Shown in pieces: positions 1 to 7,825 of a stretch of 39,929 bases of DNA (positions are counted from its first letter, which is position 1; each line of letters starts with the position of its first letter). Location: NCBI GenBank assembly GCA_965151315.1, contig CBCTZG010000019.1, forward strand, positions 1 to 39,929. The letters run 5' to 3'. Below the pieces are notes generated by a model. The model was not told the DNA's origin and did not search any database. It saw only the letters and a list, made by a program, of their open reading frames with translations. Position numbers and translations under genes: made by a program. Origin of the DNA: Avimonoglobus sp965151315 (GTDB lineage: Bacteria; Bacillota; Clostridia; UBA1381).

Positions 1-1
1 T

Positions 2-112
2 TCCATATTAAAAAATAATAAGGCTCGGGCCATCCGCTTTTCGACGTTAGAGGATATTTGCCGGGCACTGGACTGCCAGCCTGCGGATATTTTAGAATAC
101 AAGGAGGAATAG
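2..112 (+). CDS. C-terminal end of a small Cro/CI-type HTH transcriptional regulator (partial)
   Basis: The reading frame enters from the left edge and stops at TAG 110-112, leaving 36 visible residues. They include RFSTLEDICRALDCQPADIL, the characteristic last helices of the short YozG/HTH_26 branch of XRE regulators, where a helix 'STLxxICxALxCxPxDIL' closes the DNA-binding domain. The N-terminal recognition helix is outside the window. The next gene begins 3 bases later, with its Shine-Dalgarno (AAGGAGG, 101-107) inside this coding end, so the two are translationally coupled. In Firmicutes such mini-regulators commonly sit directly before a membrane protein gene and probably control it. 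That last point is family knowledge and not visible here. Confidence 0.8.
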   Translation, partial: SILKNNKARAIRFSTLEDICRALDCQPADILEYKEE

Positions 113-115
113 GCT

Positions 116-520
116 ATGAAACGAACAAGAGAAGCGCTGCAAAGTATCTTACTCGGTATGCTATTAGCCGTTACGCTGATTTTGACCCATAAGGTATGCT
201 TCTGCCTGTTTCGGCAGGGCGATACAGGATTAGCCATCGCAGCTGCTGGTTTTTTATTTGCCGTTGTGATCCTGCTGTTTTTAAAGTCCAGAAATATTCC
301 CTGCTTGTTGATCAAGGGCTTTACGGGTTTATTTTTTCTGTTTGTAGGAGAGATTGTTTTGCTGTCTGTCTCTATCCCTATGATTTATACAGAATTTGAT
401 TCCGCATACTGGTTGGTAACGTATATGATTGGCTTTTGGGGTTCCATGGCTGGCTTAGTGTTTGCAATTATACTAACACTGCATCAATTTCAATTTAAGA
501 AAATACCGGAGGTGTTATTT
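116..520 (+). CDS. Four-helix integral membrane protein, no stop of its own (fused in frame to the next gene)
   Basis: About 135 residues with four hydrophobic segments (roughly residues 9-30, 38-56, 65-88 and 100-122), separated by short polar loops. It is preceded by a strong AAGGAGG at 101-107. I do not recognise a named family. The segment ends with the basic stretch HQFQFKKIPEVLF and runs without a stop into a second ATG at 521, which has its own perfect Shine-Dalgarno (GGAGGT, 508-513, 7-nt spacing). Two originally separate genes therefore appear joined in one frame. Whether a fused protein, two proteins by internal initiation, or both are made cannot be told from sequence. Its position behind an HTH mini-regulator suggests a regulator/membrane-protein pair. 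Confidence 0.6.
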
Positions 521-1939
521 ATGAAAACCAAAGAAAAACGAAATTTGCTGATTTACGCCGCTGTAACCGCAGTATCCTTTACTTATCTAGTCCTGCCGGA
601 AAATGCCGGCGTCAGCGTTCCGCTGTTTACGCTTCTGCAAGCTGTCTGCCTCTGGTTTTGCGTGCCAGACAGAAAACGGCTTTGGCTCTATGTTCCGGTC
701 GTAATTTTGTCCTGCAACGCATGGATTAGCGGCAATCCGATTTGGCGGCTTCCCAATTTGGCGGTTTGTCTGTTTTTATACAGCGCTATGTTTTTAAATT
801 TTGATTTCAGGGACACATCGCTCCGGTTTCTCAGCCGGCTTGTTACTGCGGTCGTTACGCCGCTGCGCTATTTCCCTCTTCCTGCCCAGTGGTGCATCAA
901 TTTAAACCGGGAAAAAGCGCCAGTCGTAAAGCGCATATTGCGGGCGGTATTGATTACTATTCCGGCAGTCATTATTCTTATTTTGCTTTTAGGAACAGCC
1001 GACTTGATATTTTCGCAAGGCGCCGCTAATATTTTTTCGCATCTTTGGGATCTGCTCAGCTTCAATGTTGTTGTTAAAATCATTGCCGGCCTGCTTGTTG
1101 GCTTATATCTTTTTGGCGTCGTTTACACCGCCTATCTGCCCGCAAAAACGAATAAACCAAACGCCGCGTCAAAACGGGGCGACCTGATTCTGATCAATAT
1201 TTTTTTGACAGGGATCCTTCTGATTTATACAATTTTTGTCGTGATTCAATTTCGGTATCTTTTCGCCGGCGGTACCCTTCCTTATGGGCTCAGTTATACG
1301 GAATATGCCCGAAAAGGCTTCTTTGAGTTGTTAGCTTTAACCGGGATCAACATTGTAATTATTTTAACTATCGTCCATCTGACCAAAACATATACAACCA
1401 AATAGAAACGGGTTTCAGATATTTTATGCTGTTATCTGTGCCTGGTTACATTTGTTCTGCTAGCCTCCTCCTTTTATCGGATGTGGCTTTATAACGCAGA
1501 TGACGGTCTAACAAGATTACGCTTTATGGTATTTGGCTTTTTAATTTTTGAAGCGGCGGGACTCTTGTTTACATTTTTATATATCCTTCGGCCCAGGTTT
1601 AACATTGTCTCGGTTTATCTAGCCGTGGGACTCGCCTACTATCTGCTGCTGAATGTTGTCCCCATGGATTATTTTATCGCAAAAAGTCAGATCGCAAAGT
1701 ATACCAATGGCGAACGGGACGATTTGGCATATGCGTTTTCCCTATCCCCCGATGCCGCGCAGCCGCTTTTTGATCTGCTCCAGGAGCGGGATGATCCGGC
1801 TTTGTGTGAAGCGGCGTCTATATATTTTTCTAAATTTGCAGATTTGGATCAGACGCCTCCCCAGAGATGGCAGCGATTCAATTTATCGCAAGAAAAATAT
1901 TTAAAGCTTGCGGAAAAAGCGAATGAAATGCTTTCATAA
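521..1939 (+). pseudogene. DUF4173-type membrane protein interrupted by an in-frame TAG
   Basis: Starting at ATG 521 (GGAGGT 7 nt upstream) the frame codes for a multi-pass membrane protein with the DUF4173/DUF4153 landmarks: a C-proximal YTEYARKGFFELL followed by a hydrophobic helix, then GLTRLRF and another helix. The frame is broken once, by TAG at 1403-1405 (codon 295 of 473). Reading continues in the same frame without indel: the residues after the stop (KRVSDILCC...) lead directly into the expected next helix and the FYRMWLYNADDGLTRLRF motif, then a soluble C-terminal tail ending at TAA 1937-1939. This is a single nonsense change, or a sequencing error, in an otherwise full-length gene. 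Other genes in the window end with TAG (for example gpr, smc and the regulator at the left edge), so general recoding of TAG is unlikely. Truncated products of 294 residues, or 429 residues counted from ATG 116, remain possible. Confidence 0.75.
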
Positions 1940-2095
1940 GCATATGTTGGTAAATTTCGCGGAGTGAAGGAATCAGCGTGCCGATAAAGCCCACACGCTG
2001 AGAGACTATTGAAAAACGAAGGGAAATTTTGTGAAAATGATCCAGTGGGCATACAGTGGTACGGCAGTGGGCATTTTCGCAAAAAGCAAGCAGCC

Positions 2096-2129
2096 ATGCG
2101 GGCTTCATGGAGAAGCCCGCATTGCTTTT
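2096..2129 (+). terminator. Intrinsic terminator downstream of the DUF4173 gene
   Basis: Perfect 11-bp stem ATGCGGGCTTC / GAAGCCCGCAT with a 5-nt loop, followed by TGCTTTTA. The U-tract is short, so efficiency may be modest. Confidence 0.6.
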
Positions 2130-2200
2130 AGTATACAATAATTTTTAGAACGCATTTTCTTTTTTCCCTGCTTGCTCTAGGACGGTTTTTTCGACAGTCG

Positions 2201-2236
2201 AAATCAGCCGGCAGTTTATGCCGGCTGATTTTCTTT
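2201..2236. terminator. Bidirectional intrinsic terminator
   Basis: Perfect 13-bp stem AAATCAGCCGGCA / TGCCGGCTGATTT around the loop GTTTA, with A residues before and T residues after. It can end transcripts from both sides, between the rightward membrane-protein genes and the leftward tRNA. Confidence 0.75.
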
Positions 2237-2257
2237 CCATATTGGAGCGATTTTTCT

Positions 2258-2295
2258 TGCAAAAGAAAAATCGGAACGGAGAAAAATCCGTTCCG
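2258..2295 (-). terminator. Terminator of the tRNA-Thr transcript
   Basis: Read on the minus strand: stem CGGAACGGA / TCCGTTCCG (9 bp, 6-nt loop), followed immediately by ATTTTTCTTTT. It begins only three bases beyond the CCA end of the tRNA. A second, partly overlapping 11-bp inverted repeat (2248-2258 with 2263-2273) uses the U-tract itself. Confidence 0.85.
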
Positions 2296-2298
2296 ACG

Positions 2299-2374
2299 TG
2301 GAGCTGATGACGAGAATCGAACTCGTGACCTCTACACTACCAATGTAGTGCTCTACCGACTGAGCTACATCAGC
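2299..2374 (-). tRNA. tRNA-Thr, anticodon GGU
   Basis: On the minus strand the 76 nt fold into a standard cloverleaf: acceptor GCTGATG/CATCAGC, D-stem GCTC/GAGC, anticodon stem CTACA/TGTAG with loop TTGGTAG (anticodon GGT), T-stem ACGAG/CTCGT with loop TTCGATT, discriminator U and an encoded CCA. It decodes ACC and ACU. It has its own promoter and terminator and so is a single-gene transcript. Confidence 0.97.
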
Positions 2375-2388
2375 GAACAACATCACTT

Positions 2389-2417
2389 ATTATACCGTAT
2401 TTTTTTTAGTTTGTCAA
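2389..2417 (-). promoter_or_regulatory. SigA promoter of tRNA-Thr
   Basis: Minus strand: TTGACA (2417-2412), 17-nt spacer, TATAAT (2394-2389). Both hexamers match consensus exactly, as expected for a stable RNA gene. Transcription should start a few bases before the tRNA 5' end. Confidence 0.9.
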
Positions 2418-2457
2418 TAATAAACGCGAAATATTCTATAACTTTTTTCTAAAATAT

Positions 2458-3060
2458 TCATAATACCAATATGCCAAGCATTTGCACAATCCCGACAGCC
2501 TGCGCGGGACTGATTTTCGCGCCCCGCAGCTCCTGGAAATTTTCCGAAATTGTAATTCCATTTAAATTGCACTCGGATAAATCGATCCCGTCCAAGCTGG
2601 TTCTGTAGAAATCAGTTCCACTGAAATTTACATCGTGCAAGGTGATTTTTTTGAACTTTGCCTCAAAAACCGCCGCGCCTTTAAAATCGCACGCCGAAAA
2701 TACACTTTCTTCCCAAAACGACTCTGCAAAATTGGTATAGCAAAAGGACACATCTGTGAAGCGGCATTGCTTGAAGTGTATATTGTCCATTTTGATTTGA
2801 TCCGCCTGACAGTCTGTCATCCGCACATCCTTCCAAAATCCGCTTCCAAACTGACAATCCACGAATTTGCAGCTTTGCAGCGTACAGTCATAAAAACGCG
2901 TCCTGGTAAAATCGCATCCATAAAACCGGCAGCCCGAAAGTCCTGTCTTTTCCAGCGAAAGCAGACTTAAATCCAGCGCTGATATGTCCTCGTCTGTAAA
3001 ATGTTGATTTAAAATCGCGGTATCGTTTTGTTTTGCCGTTACAGCCATTTGTGCAAACAT
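2458..3060 (-). CDS. Pentapeptide-repeat protein
   Basis: About 200 residues. From roughly residue 40 to 180 every fifth residue is Leu, Phe or Ile in A/S/C-[D/N]-[L/F]-X-X style repeats (for example LSGCRFYGCDFTRTRFYDC), which fold as a right-handed quadrilateral beta-helix. Family members include gyrase-protecting McbG/Qnr proteins and many of unknown role, and sequence alone does not decide which applies. I prefer the ATG at 3060, because GGAG lies 6 nt before it. An ATG 10 codons further upstream (3090) has no Shine-Dalgarno and sits in a hairpin (3081-3113). The gene follows coaX on the same strand after a short gap and may be co-transcribed. No clear terminator is seen after it. Confidence 0.85.
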   Translation of the reverse strand: MFAQMAVTAKQNDTAILNQHFTDEDISALDLSLLSLEKTGLSGCRFYGCDFTRTRFYDCTLQSCKFVDCQFGSGFWKDVRMTDCQADQIKMDNIHFKQCRFTDVSFCYTNFAESFWEESVFSACDFKGAAVFEAKFKKITLHDVNFSGTDFYRTSLDGIDLSECNLNGITISENFQELRGAKISPAQAVGIVQMLGILVL

Positions 3061-3119
3061 CGTTTTCTCCAAATCAGCAGCGCCTCCCATGGAACTGCCA
3101 TAAGAGGCGCCGGTTTATT

Positions 3120-3890
3120 TTATATTGCTTTCACGCGCTGGTGAATCAGCCAAAGCCCCTTTAACAGCAGCGTATCGTCTAAAATAATCTCCCGTTTACA
3201 ATATGGAATGATGGCGCCGGCCAGCCCGCCGGTCGCGATCGCCGTTATGGGCTGGCCTAACGTATCCTCGATACGGTCGATCATACCGTCCAGCATAGCG
3301 GCGTTTCCATAGATCATACCACTTTTCATACTGTCAACCGTGTTTCTGCCAATGATATGCTCTGCGGGCTCTACGCCAATGTTAGGCAAAAGCGAAGTTT
3401 TTGCGGACAAAGCATCCTGGGATATTTTTACGCCCGGCAAAATGGACCGGCCGCAAAATACGCCGTTCTGATCTAAAACAGAGATCGTTGTCGCCGTCCC
3501 CATATCAATGATCACTAGCGGCGGCAAAAACTTGTCCAATGCCGCTACAGCGGAAACAATCAAATCGTTTCCCACCTGCTCAGGCCGTTCTACATCCAGT
3601 TTAATCCCGTGGTCCATAGCAATGCTGACCTCCGTTGGCGCATATCCCGTTACAAGCAGCACGGCCTGCTTTAAAACGGCTGTCAGAGGCGGGACAACGG
3701 AGGAAATCACGGCGCCGTCCAGCTGTGAAATGTCTACGCCATAAATATCTAAAATATTTTTGAACATGACCGCGTATTCCATTTCCGTCTTTTCCCGGTC
3801 TGTAGAAAGCCTTCCCTCAAAATAAATATTTTCACCGTCCAAACAGCCGATGACAATATTGGTATTTCCTACATCTAAAGCTAAAATCAT
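3120..3890 (-). CDS. coaX: Type III pantothenate kinase
   Basis: 256 residues, the usual CoaX length. It phosphorylates pantothenate to 4'-phosphopantothenate, the first step of coenzyme A synthesis; this kinase type is feedback-insensitive and needs a monovalent cation. Visible ASKHA-fold motifs are DVGNTN at 6-11 (phosphate 1), RPEQVGNDL at about 102-110 with Asp109 as the likely catalytic base, and DMGTATTIS at 129-137 (phosphate 2). The Shine-Dalgarno GAGAGG stands 6 nt before the ATG, and the stop of the upstream ECF transporter gene is 24 nt away, so the two form an operon: uptake followed by trapping of the vitamin. coaBC, which acts two steps later, is divergent from the same control region. 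Confidence 0.96.
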   Translation of the reverse strand: MILALDVGNTNIVIGCLDGENIYFEGRLSTDREKTEMEYAVMFKNILDIYGVDISQLDGAVISSVVPPLTAVLKQAVLLVTGYAPTEVSIAMDHGIKLDVERPEQVGNDLIVSAVAALDKFLPPLVIIDMGTATTISVLDQNGVFCGRSILPGVKISQDALSAKTSLLPNIGVEPAEHIIGRNTVDSMKSGMIYGNAAMLDGMIDRIEDTLGQPITAIATGGLAGAIIPYCKREIILDDTLLLKGLWLIHQRVKAI

Positions 3891-3914
3891 ACTCGTCCTC
3901 TCCCCGCTTCCAAG

Positions 3915-4520
3915 CTATTGCCGGCCGATCAGCTTTGCCTTGTACAAAGCCATGCTGACGGCTGCGGTCACCACTGCAGTCGACAGCATCTCCACGACAG
4001 CGTTGGTGCCGACAAAAGCAGCAATAAACAAGATCACGTTTTTCCCTGGTGCTAATGCCGCCCATTTTTCCTGTATAAAGGCAGTTTGCCCAAATAGCAG
4101 GACCAGACAGGACATAAAGAAAAGCGTATTCATAAACGCAGTCATCAGCCCAGTGAAGCCAAACGCCAGAGGCTTTGCCAGCCTTGTCTTACATACAGCT
4201 TTACCGATCACCCCTGCTAACAGTCCCTCTAAAATTCTTGGCAAAAAGCACAGAACCACGCCGAAAAAGGGATTGATGGACATCAGCGTCATAACCAGCG
4301 CGCTGCCGCCGAATACAGATGTCAGCCCGAATACAGCTCCCAGTCCGGCGCCGTATACCGGCCCTAACGCGATGGCGCCAATGGCTACGGGGATTGTGTT
4401 GAACGTAATGCTCAAAGGCCCGATCTTGAGATAGCCCAACGGTGTAAAGGCCATCAGGATCAGCACTGCGGCAAGAAGCGCCAGCATCACAAGTTTGCGT
4501 GTTTTTTCACTGCTTTTCAT
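3915..4520 (-). CDS. ECF transporter S component, probably for pantothenate
   Basis: 201 residues with about six hydrophobic helices. The S-component signature is present: an N-terminal KTRKLVMLALLAAVLILMAF helix, the PLGYLKIGPLSITFNTIPV segment, and a conserved Ala-rich first helix that binds the shared EcfT subunit. S components give substrate specificity to the energy-coupling factor ABC machinery encoded elsewhere. The substrate is inferred from context: the gene is directly upstream of pantothenate kinase coaX, as in PanT-type loci. Start chosen at ATG 4520, with AGGAGGT 7 nt upstream; a longer frame to 4673 runs through the promoter and is rejected. Confidence 0.85.
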   Translation of the reverse strand: MKSSEKTRKLVMLALLAAVLILMAFTPLGYLKIGPLSITFNTIPVAIGAIALGPVYGAGLGAVFGLTSVFGGSALVMTLMSINPFFGVVLCFLPRILEGLLAGVIGKAVCKTRLAKPLAFGFTGLMTAFMNTLFFMSCLVLLFGQTAFIQEKWAALAPGKNVILFIAAFVGTNAVVEMLSTAVVTAAVSMALYKAKLIGRQ

Positions 4521-4575
4521 TAAAATTACCTCCTGCTGCTGCTCCCTCAAAAAGGATACAGCGCGTATTTTTTTC

Positions 4576-4604
4576 ATTATATCGAATTTCCAGAAATTTG
4601 TCAA
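4576..4604 (-). promoter_or_regulatory. SigA promoter of the ECF-coaX operon, with palindrome in the spacer
   Basis: Minus strand TTGACA (4604-4599), 17-nt spacer, TATAAT (4581-4576), both exact consensus. The spacer is almost filled by the inverted repeat AATTTC-CA-GAAATT (4585-4598), a position where a repressor dimer would block RNA polymerase. No RNA switch is recognisable in the leader. Confidence 0.85.
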
Positions 4605-4620
4605 CAAGATCATAAAAAGA

Positions 4621-4649
4621 TTGATTAAAACCAAAATATCTGGTATAAT
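4621..4649 (+). promoter_or_regulatory. SigA promoter of coaBC
   Basis: TTGATT (4621-4626), 17-nt spacer, TATAAT (4644-4649). Its -35 box lies 16 bp from the -35 box of the oppositely directed ECF-coaX promoter, so the two promoters stand back to back and could share regulation. Confidence 0.85.
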
Positions 4650-4694
4650 AAGGACATAGAATGCAGTATCCAAAAAAGGAACGAGGGATGAATC

Positions 4695-5885
4695 ATGCTG
4701 AAAGGGAAAACAATTTTAATTGGTGTGACAGGCAGCATTGCGGCCTATAAAACAGCGTATCTGTGCAGTATGCTGAAAAAGCAAGGCGCGGAGGTTCATG
4801 TTCTGTTGACAAAAAACGGGGAAAAATTTGTAGGGCCGGCTACCTTCGAAGCCCTTACCCACACGCCTTGCCTGACAGATACTTTTGATCAGCGCGTCTT
4901 GCCGGATATTCCCCATATCACACTGGCTGAGAAAGCGGATTTTATGCTGATCGCGCCGGCCTCTGCAGACTTCATCGGCAAACTCGCCGGCGGGATTGCC
5001 GATGATATGCTGACTACCTGTGTCCTGGCCTGTCAGTGCAAAAAAATGCTGGCACCGGCAATGAATACAAATATGTTTGCCAACCCCATTGTTCAGGAGA
5101 ATATACAAAAGCTGCAGCGGTTTGGATATACGATTATTGATCCCGCCGTCGGATATTTAGCCTGCGGTACAGTGGGAACTGGAAAAATGCCGGAACCGGA
5201 ATTTCTATATGACTGTATTTTCCGGGAACTATTCCCCAAAAAGGACTTGACCGGGAAGAAAATCCTGGTGACTGCCGGCGCTACCATCGAGCCGATCGAT
5301 CCGGTCCGGTATATCACCAATCACTCCTCAGGGAAAATGGGCTGCGCGGTGGCGCGGGCGGCGATGCTCCGGGGCGCGGAGGTGACCCTGATTGCTGGAA
5401 AAATTGAAACTGAGATCCCGCCCTTTGTCGATACAGTCCATATTACCAGTGCGAAACAAATGCGCGAAGCGGTTGTCGCGAAGGCAAAGGATATGGACAT
5501 TATTATCAAGGCAGCCGCGGTAGCAGACTATGCCCCCGCCAGTGTAGCTCCTGAAAAAATCAAAAAAAAGGACGGGACGTTGACGTTGGAGTTAGAACGG
5601 AATCCAGATATTTTGAAAGAATTGGGCGAACAGAAAAAAGCCGGACAAATCCTTTGCGGATTTGCTATGGAAACGCAAAACCTGGTTGAAAACGCCCGGG
5701 AGAAGCTGAACAGCAAAAACCTGGATATTATTGCTGCAAATAGTCTGCGGATGGAAGGGGCGGGATTTGGCGGCGATACAAATGTGCTTACATTGCTGAC
5801 AAAGGACGGCATGAAATCTCTGCCGAAAATGTCCAAATTTGATGCCGCTATGCGTTTATTAGATGAAATCTTGCTGCTTTCCTGA
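4695..5885 (+). CDS. coaBC: Bifunctional phosphopantothenoylcysteine decarboxylase / phosphopantothenate-cysteine ligase
   Basis: 396 residues. The CoaC half (about 1-185) is an FMN flavoprotein with the active His74 (IPHITLA), the substrate motif PAMNTNM (121-127) and the reductive Cys157 (LACGTVGTGKM). The CoaB half (about 190-396) starts at GKKILVTAGATIEPIDPVR, carries the NHSSGKMG nucleotide-binding loop, and has the KIKKKDG region that holds the catalytic lysine. CoaB joins cysteine to phosphopantothenate using CTP; CoaC then decarboxylates the product to phosphopantetheine. One small departure is PAMNTNMF, where many members have Trp at the last position. The gene starts at ATG 4695 with GAGGG upstream, has its own promoter, and ends in a terminator shared with pckG. 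Confidence 0.97.
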   Translation: MLKGKTILIGVTGSIAAYKTAYLCSMLKKQGAEVHVLLTKNGEKFVGPATFEALTHTPCLTDTFDQRVLPDIPHITLAEKADFMLIAPASADFIGKLAGGIADDMLTTCVLACQCKKMLAPAMNTNMFANPIVQENIQKLQRFGYTIIDPAVGYLACGTVGTGKMPEPEFLYDCIFRELFPKKDLTGKKILVTAGATIEPIDPVRYITNHSSGKMGCAVARAAMLRGAEVTLIAGKIETEIPPFVDTVHITSAKQMREAVVAKAKDMDIIIKAAAVADYAPASVAPEKIKKKDGTLTLELERNPDILKELGEQKKAGQILCGFAMETQNLVENAREKLNSKNLDIIAANSLRMEGAGFGGDTNVLTLLTKDGMKSLPKMSKFDAAMRLLDEILLLS

Positions 5886-5912
5886 ATTGTCTGTCAACAG
5901 GACTTTTTTGCG

Positions 5913-5948
5913 AGAAAATCCCAGAGCATTTTGCCCTGGGATTTTTCT
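5913..5948. terminator. Bidirectional terminator between coaBC and pckG
   Basis: Stem AAAATCCCAG / CTGGGATTTT with an 11-nt loop, A-rich on the left and T-rich on the right. The two converging genes end 28 bp (coaBC side) and 9 bp (pckG side) from it. Confidence 0.85.
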
Positions 5949-5956
5949 ATCTACAA

Positions 5957-7720
5957 TTATTTTTTCAGGTTTGCTTCCAGTTTTGCCAACTCTTCCGAAA
6001 TTTCCTTCGGCAGTCTGTCTCCGAACTGTTTAAAGTATTCCTTAATACCCTCGGCCTCTTCCAGCCAAACATCCTTATCAACACTCAGCAGCTCATCCAG
6101 TACCGCAGGATCAATATCCAGGTCGGTTGTATCAATCGTCTTTGGCAGGTACCCAATGGGGCTTTCAACCGCGTCCGCTTTGCCCTCGCACCGATCCAGG
6201 ATCCACAGCAATACGCGCATGTTATCGCCGAATCCAGGCCACATGAAGTTGCCCTCATCATCCAGTCTGAACCAGTTTACATGGAAAATCTTCGGGGCCT
6301 TTTCCGGATCCATCTTGGCGCCCATTTCCAGCCAGTGGCCGAAGTAATCCGCCATGTTATAACCCGCAAACGGCTTCATCGCCATGGGATCACGGCGGAC
6401 AACGCCTACGGCGCCGGCTGCTGCCGCTGTTGTTTCAGAAGCCATTGTCGCGCCCACAAACACACCATGGTTCCAATCTCTTGCCTGATATACCAGCGGC
6501 GCCGTTTTTGCCCGTCTGCCGCCGAATACAATCGCACTGATCGGTACGCCCTGGGGATTTTCAAATTCCTTGGAAATGCAGGGGCAGTTCACAGCCGGCG
6601 CGGTAAATCTGGAGTTTGGATGGGCAAGCTTGCCTTCGTAGGTCTTGCCGTTTACGTCCTTACCAGTCCACTCCTGGCAATTCTCAGGCGGATTTTTATC
6701 CAGCCCTTCCCACCATACAGTCATATCATCCTTGTTGATTGCTACATTGGTGAAGATCGTATTTTTCTTTGTGGCCGCCAAAGCGTTGAAGTTGGTCTTT
6801 TCGCTGGTTCCCGGCGCGACGCCAAAGAAACCATATTCCGGATTGATAGCATACAGTCTGCCGTCCGGACCGATCCGCAGCCAAGCAATATCGTCGCCAA
6901 CTGTCCAAACCTTATAGCCCTTGTCTTTCAAATATTTCGGCGGAATCAGCATGGCCAGGTTTGTCTTACCGCAGGCTGAAGGAAACGCGGCCGCGATGTA
7001 TTTGACTTCGCCCTGGGGATTTTCCAGGCCTAAAATCAGCATATGCTCAGCCATCCAGCCTTCCTGCTTGCCCAAATAAGACGCGATCCGCAATGCAAAG
7101 CATTTTTTGCCCAACAGTACGTTGCCGCCATAAGCGGAGTTAATAGACCAGATCGTAGCATCCTGGGGGAACTGTACAATATACCGGTCATCTGGATTGA
7201 CATCCTTTTTCGCATGCAGACACTTAACAAAATCAGCGGAATCGCCCAGCTGGTCAATTACAGCCTTACCGATCCGGGTCATGATATTCATGTTAGCGAC
7301 AACATAAATGCTGTCTGTCAGCTCAATACCGATCTTGGAGAACGGGGAACCGACCGGGCCCATGGAATACGGGATCACATACATTGTGCGGCCCTTCATA
7401 GCGCCCTTATACAGCTTTTTCAGCTTTGCATACATTTCGGCCGGATCCATCCAGTTGTTGGTGGGGCCTGCCTCTTCCTTAGTCGGTGTGCAAATAAATG
7501 TTCTGTCCTCAACACGGGCAACGTCATTTACCGCAGTTCTATGATAATAGCAGCCCGGCAGCTTTTCTTCATTGAGCTTGATCAGCTCGCCGGTGGCGAC
7601 CGCCTCGGCCCGGAGCGCTTCCAGCTGCGCCTCGCTGCCATCGATCCATACGACCTGTTCCGGCTCGCACATTGCAACCATTTCGTCTAACCATGCTTTT
7701 ACAGCTTTGTTATTCGTCAT
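5957..7720 (-). CDS. pckG: Phosphoenolpyruvate carboxykinase (GTP)
   Basis: 587 residues, typical for the GTP-dependent family, which differs from the roughly 530-residue ATP enzyme. It interconverts oxaloacetate + GTP and phosphoenolpyruvate + CO2 + GDP. The kinase loop FPSACGKTNLAML (about 247-259) contains the hyper-reactive Cys250 typical of GTP enzymes and the P-loop Lys252. The family blocks PFSKIGIELTDS, FGGRRAKTAPLV and HGVFVGATMASETTAAA are all present. In an anaerobic fermenter it may run toward carboxylation, feeding succinate/propionate-type redox sinks, or toward gluconeogenesis. Start at ATG 7720 with AGGAGG 8 nt upstream. The leader carries an inverted repeat matching the Rex consensus at 13 of 14 positions, implying control by the NADH/NAD+ ratio. 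Confidence 0.97.
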   Translation of the reverse strand: MTNNKAVKAWLDEMVAMCEPEQVVWIDGSEAQLEALRAEAVATGELIKLNEEKLPGCYYHRTAVNDVARVEDRTFICTPTKEEAGPTNNWMDPAEMYAKLKKLYKGAMKGRTMYVIPYSMGPVGSPFSKIGIELTDSIYVVANMNIMTRIGKAVIDQLGDSADFVKCLHAKKDVNPDDRYIVQFPQDATIWSINSAYGGNVLLGKKCFALRIASYLGKQEGWMAEHMLILGLENPQGEVKYIAAAFPSACGKTNLAMLIPPKYLKDKGYKVWTVGDDIAWLRIGPDGRLYAINPEYGFFGVAPGTSEKTNFNALAATKKNTIFTNVAINKDDMTVWWEGLDKNPPENCQEWTGKDVNGKTYEGKLAHPNSRFTAPAVNCPCISKEFENPQGVPISAIVFGGRRAKTAPLVYQARDWNHGVFVGATMASETTAAAAGAVGVVRRDPMAMKPFAGYNMADYFGHWLEMGAKMDPEKAPKIFHVNWFRLDDEGNFMWPGFGDNMRVLLWILDRCEGKADAVESPIGYLPKTIDTTDLDIDPAVLDELLSVDKDVWLEEAEGIKEYFKQFGDRLPKEISEELAKLEANLKK

Positions 7721-7767
7721 CGTTTTTTCCTCCTATACGAAATAAAATTAGCAGGAAAACCATTGCC

Positions 7768-7795
7768 CGTTTACAGTTTGTTAAAACTCTAACAA
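7768..7795 (-). promoter_or_regulatory. Rex-like redox operator in the pckG leader, with adjacent half cre-like box
   Basis: TTGTTAAAACTCTAACAA (7778-7795) matches the published clostridial Rex consensus TTGTTAANNNNTTAACAA at 13 of 14 defined positions. It lies between the predicted start of transcription and the pckG start codon, where a bound repressor could act as a roadblock. Immediately next to it, on the minus strand, TGTAAACG (7775-7768) fits the left half of the CcpA cre consensus, but the right half does not fit. Function is inferred from the match only. Confidence 0.6.
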
Positions 7796-7825
7796 AACAA
7801 TTTCCAATTTTCCGCCAGCATATTG

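Larger units (their letters stand above)
1940..2298. other. Intergenic region with several hairpins, no convincing gene
   Basis: No reading frame here resembles a known protein. The stretch holds a 10-bp direct repeat CAGTGGGCAT (2043-2052 and 2065-2074), a 7-bp stem CAGCGTG/CACGCTG at about 1974-2000, and three terminator-like hairpins listed separately. It separates the rightward DUF4173 gene from the leftward tRNA. Confidence 0.5.

Noticed and set aside
1403..1405. Genome-wide recoding of TAG as an explanation for the interrupted DUF4173 gene
   Set aside because: Several intact genes here (gpr, smc, DUF1294, the antitoxin) end in TAG at the expected family length.
2043..2074. Two direct repeats CAGTGGGCAT as the start of a CRISPR-like array
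   Set aside because: Only two 10-bp copies with a 12-bp gap; far too short and few.
1849..2138. Overlapping minus-strand frames of 82 and 86 codons behind the DUF4173 gene
   Set aside because: They overlap the DUF4173 3' end and intergenic hairpins, lack ribosome sites and resemble nothing known.
4521..4575. Riboswitch (pan motif or similar) ahead of the ECF-coaX operon
   Set aside because: The leader is only about 50 nt, with no conserved stem-loop pair that I can draw.
7761..7775. cre-like site (CcpA) in the pckG leader
   Set aside because: Only the left half TGTAAACG matches; the right half of the consensus is absent, so it is noted beside the Rex site but not called.
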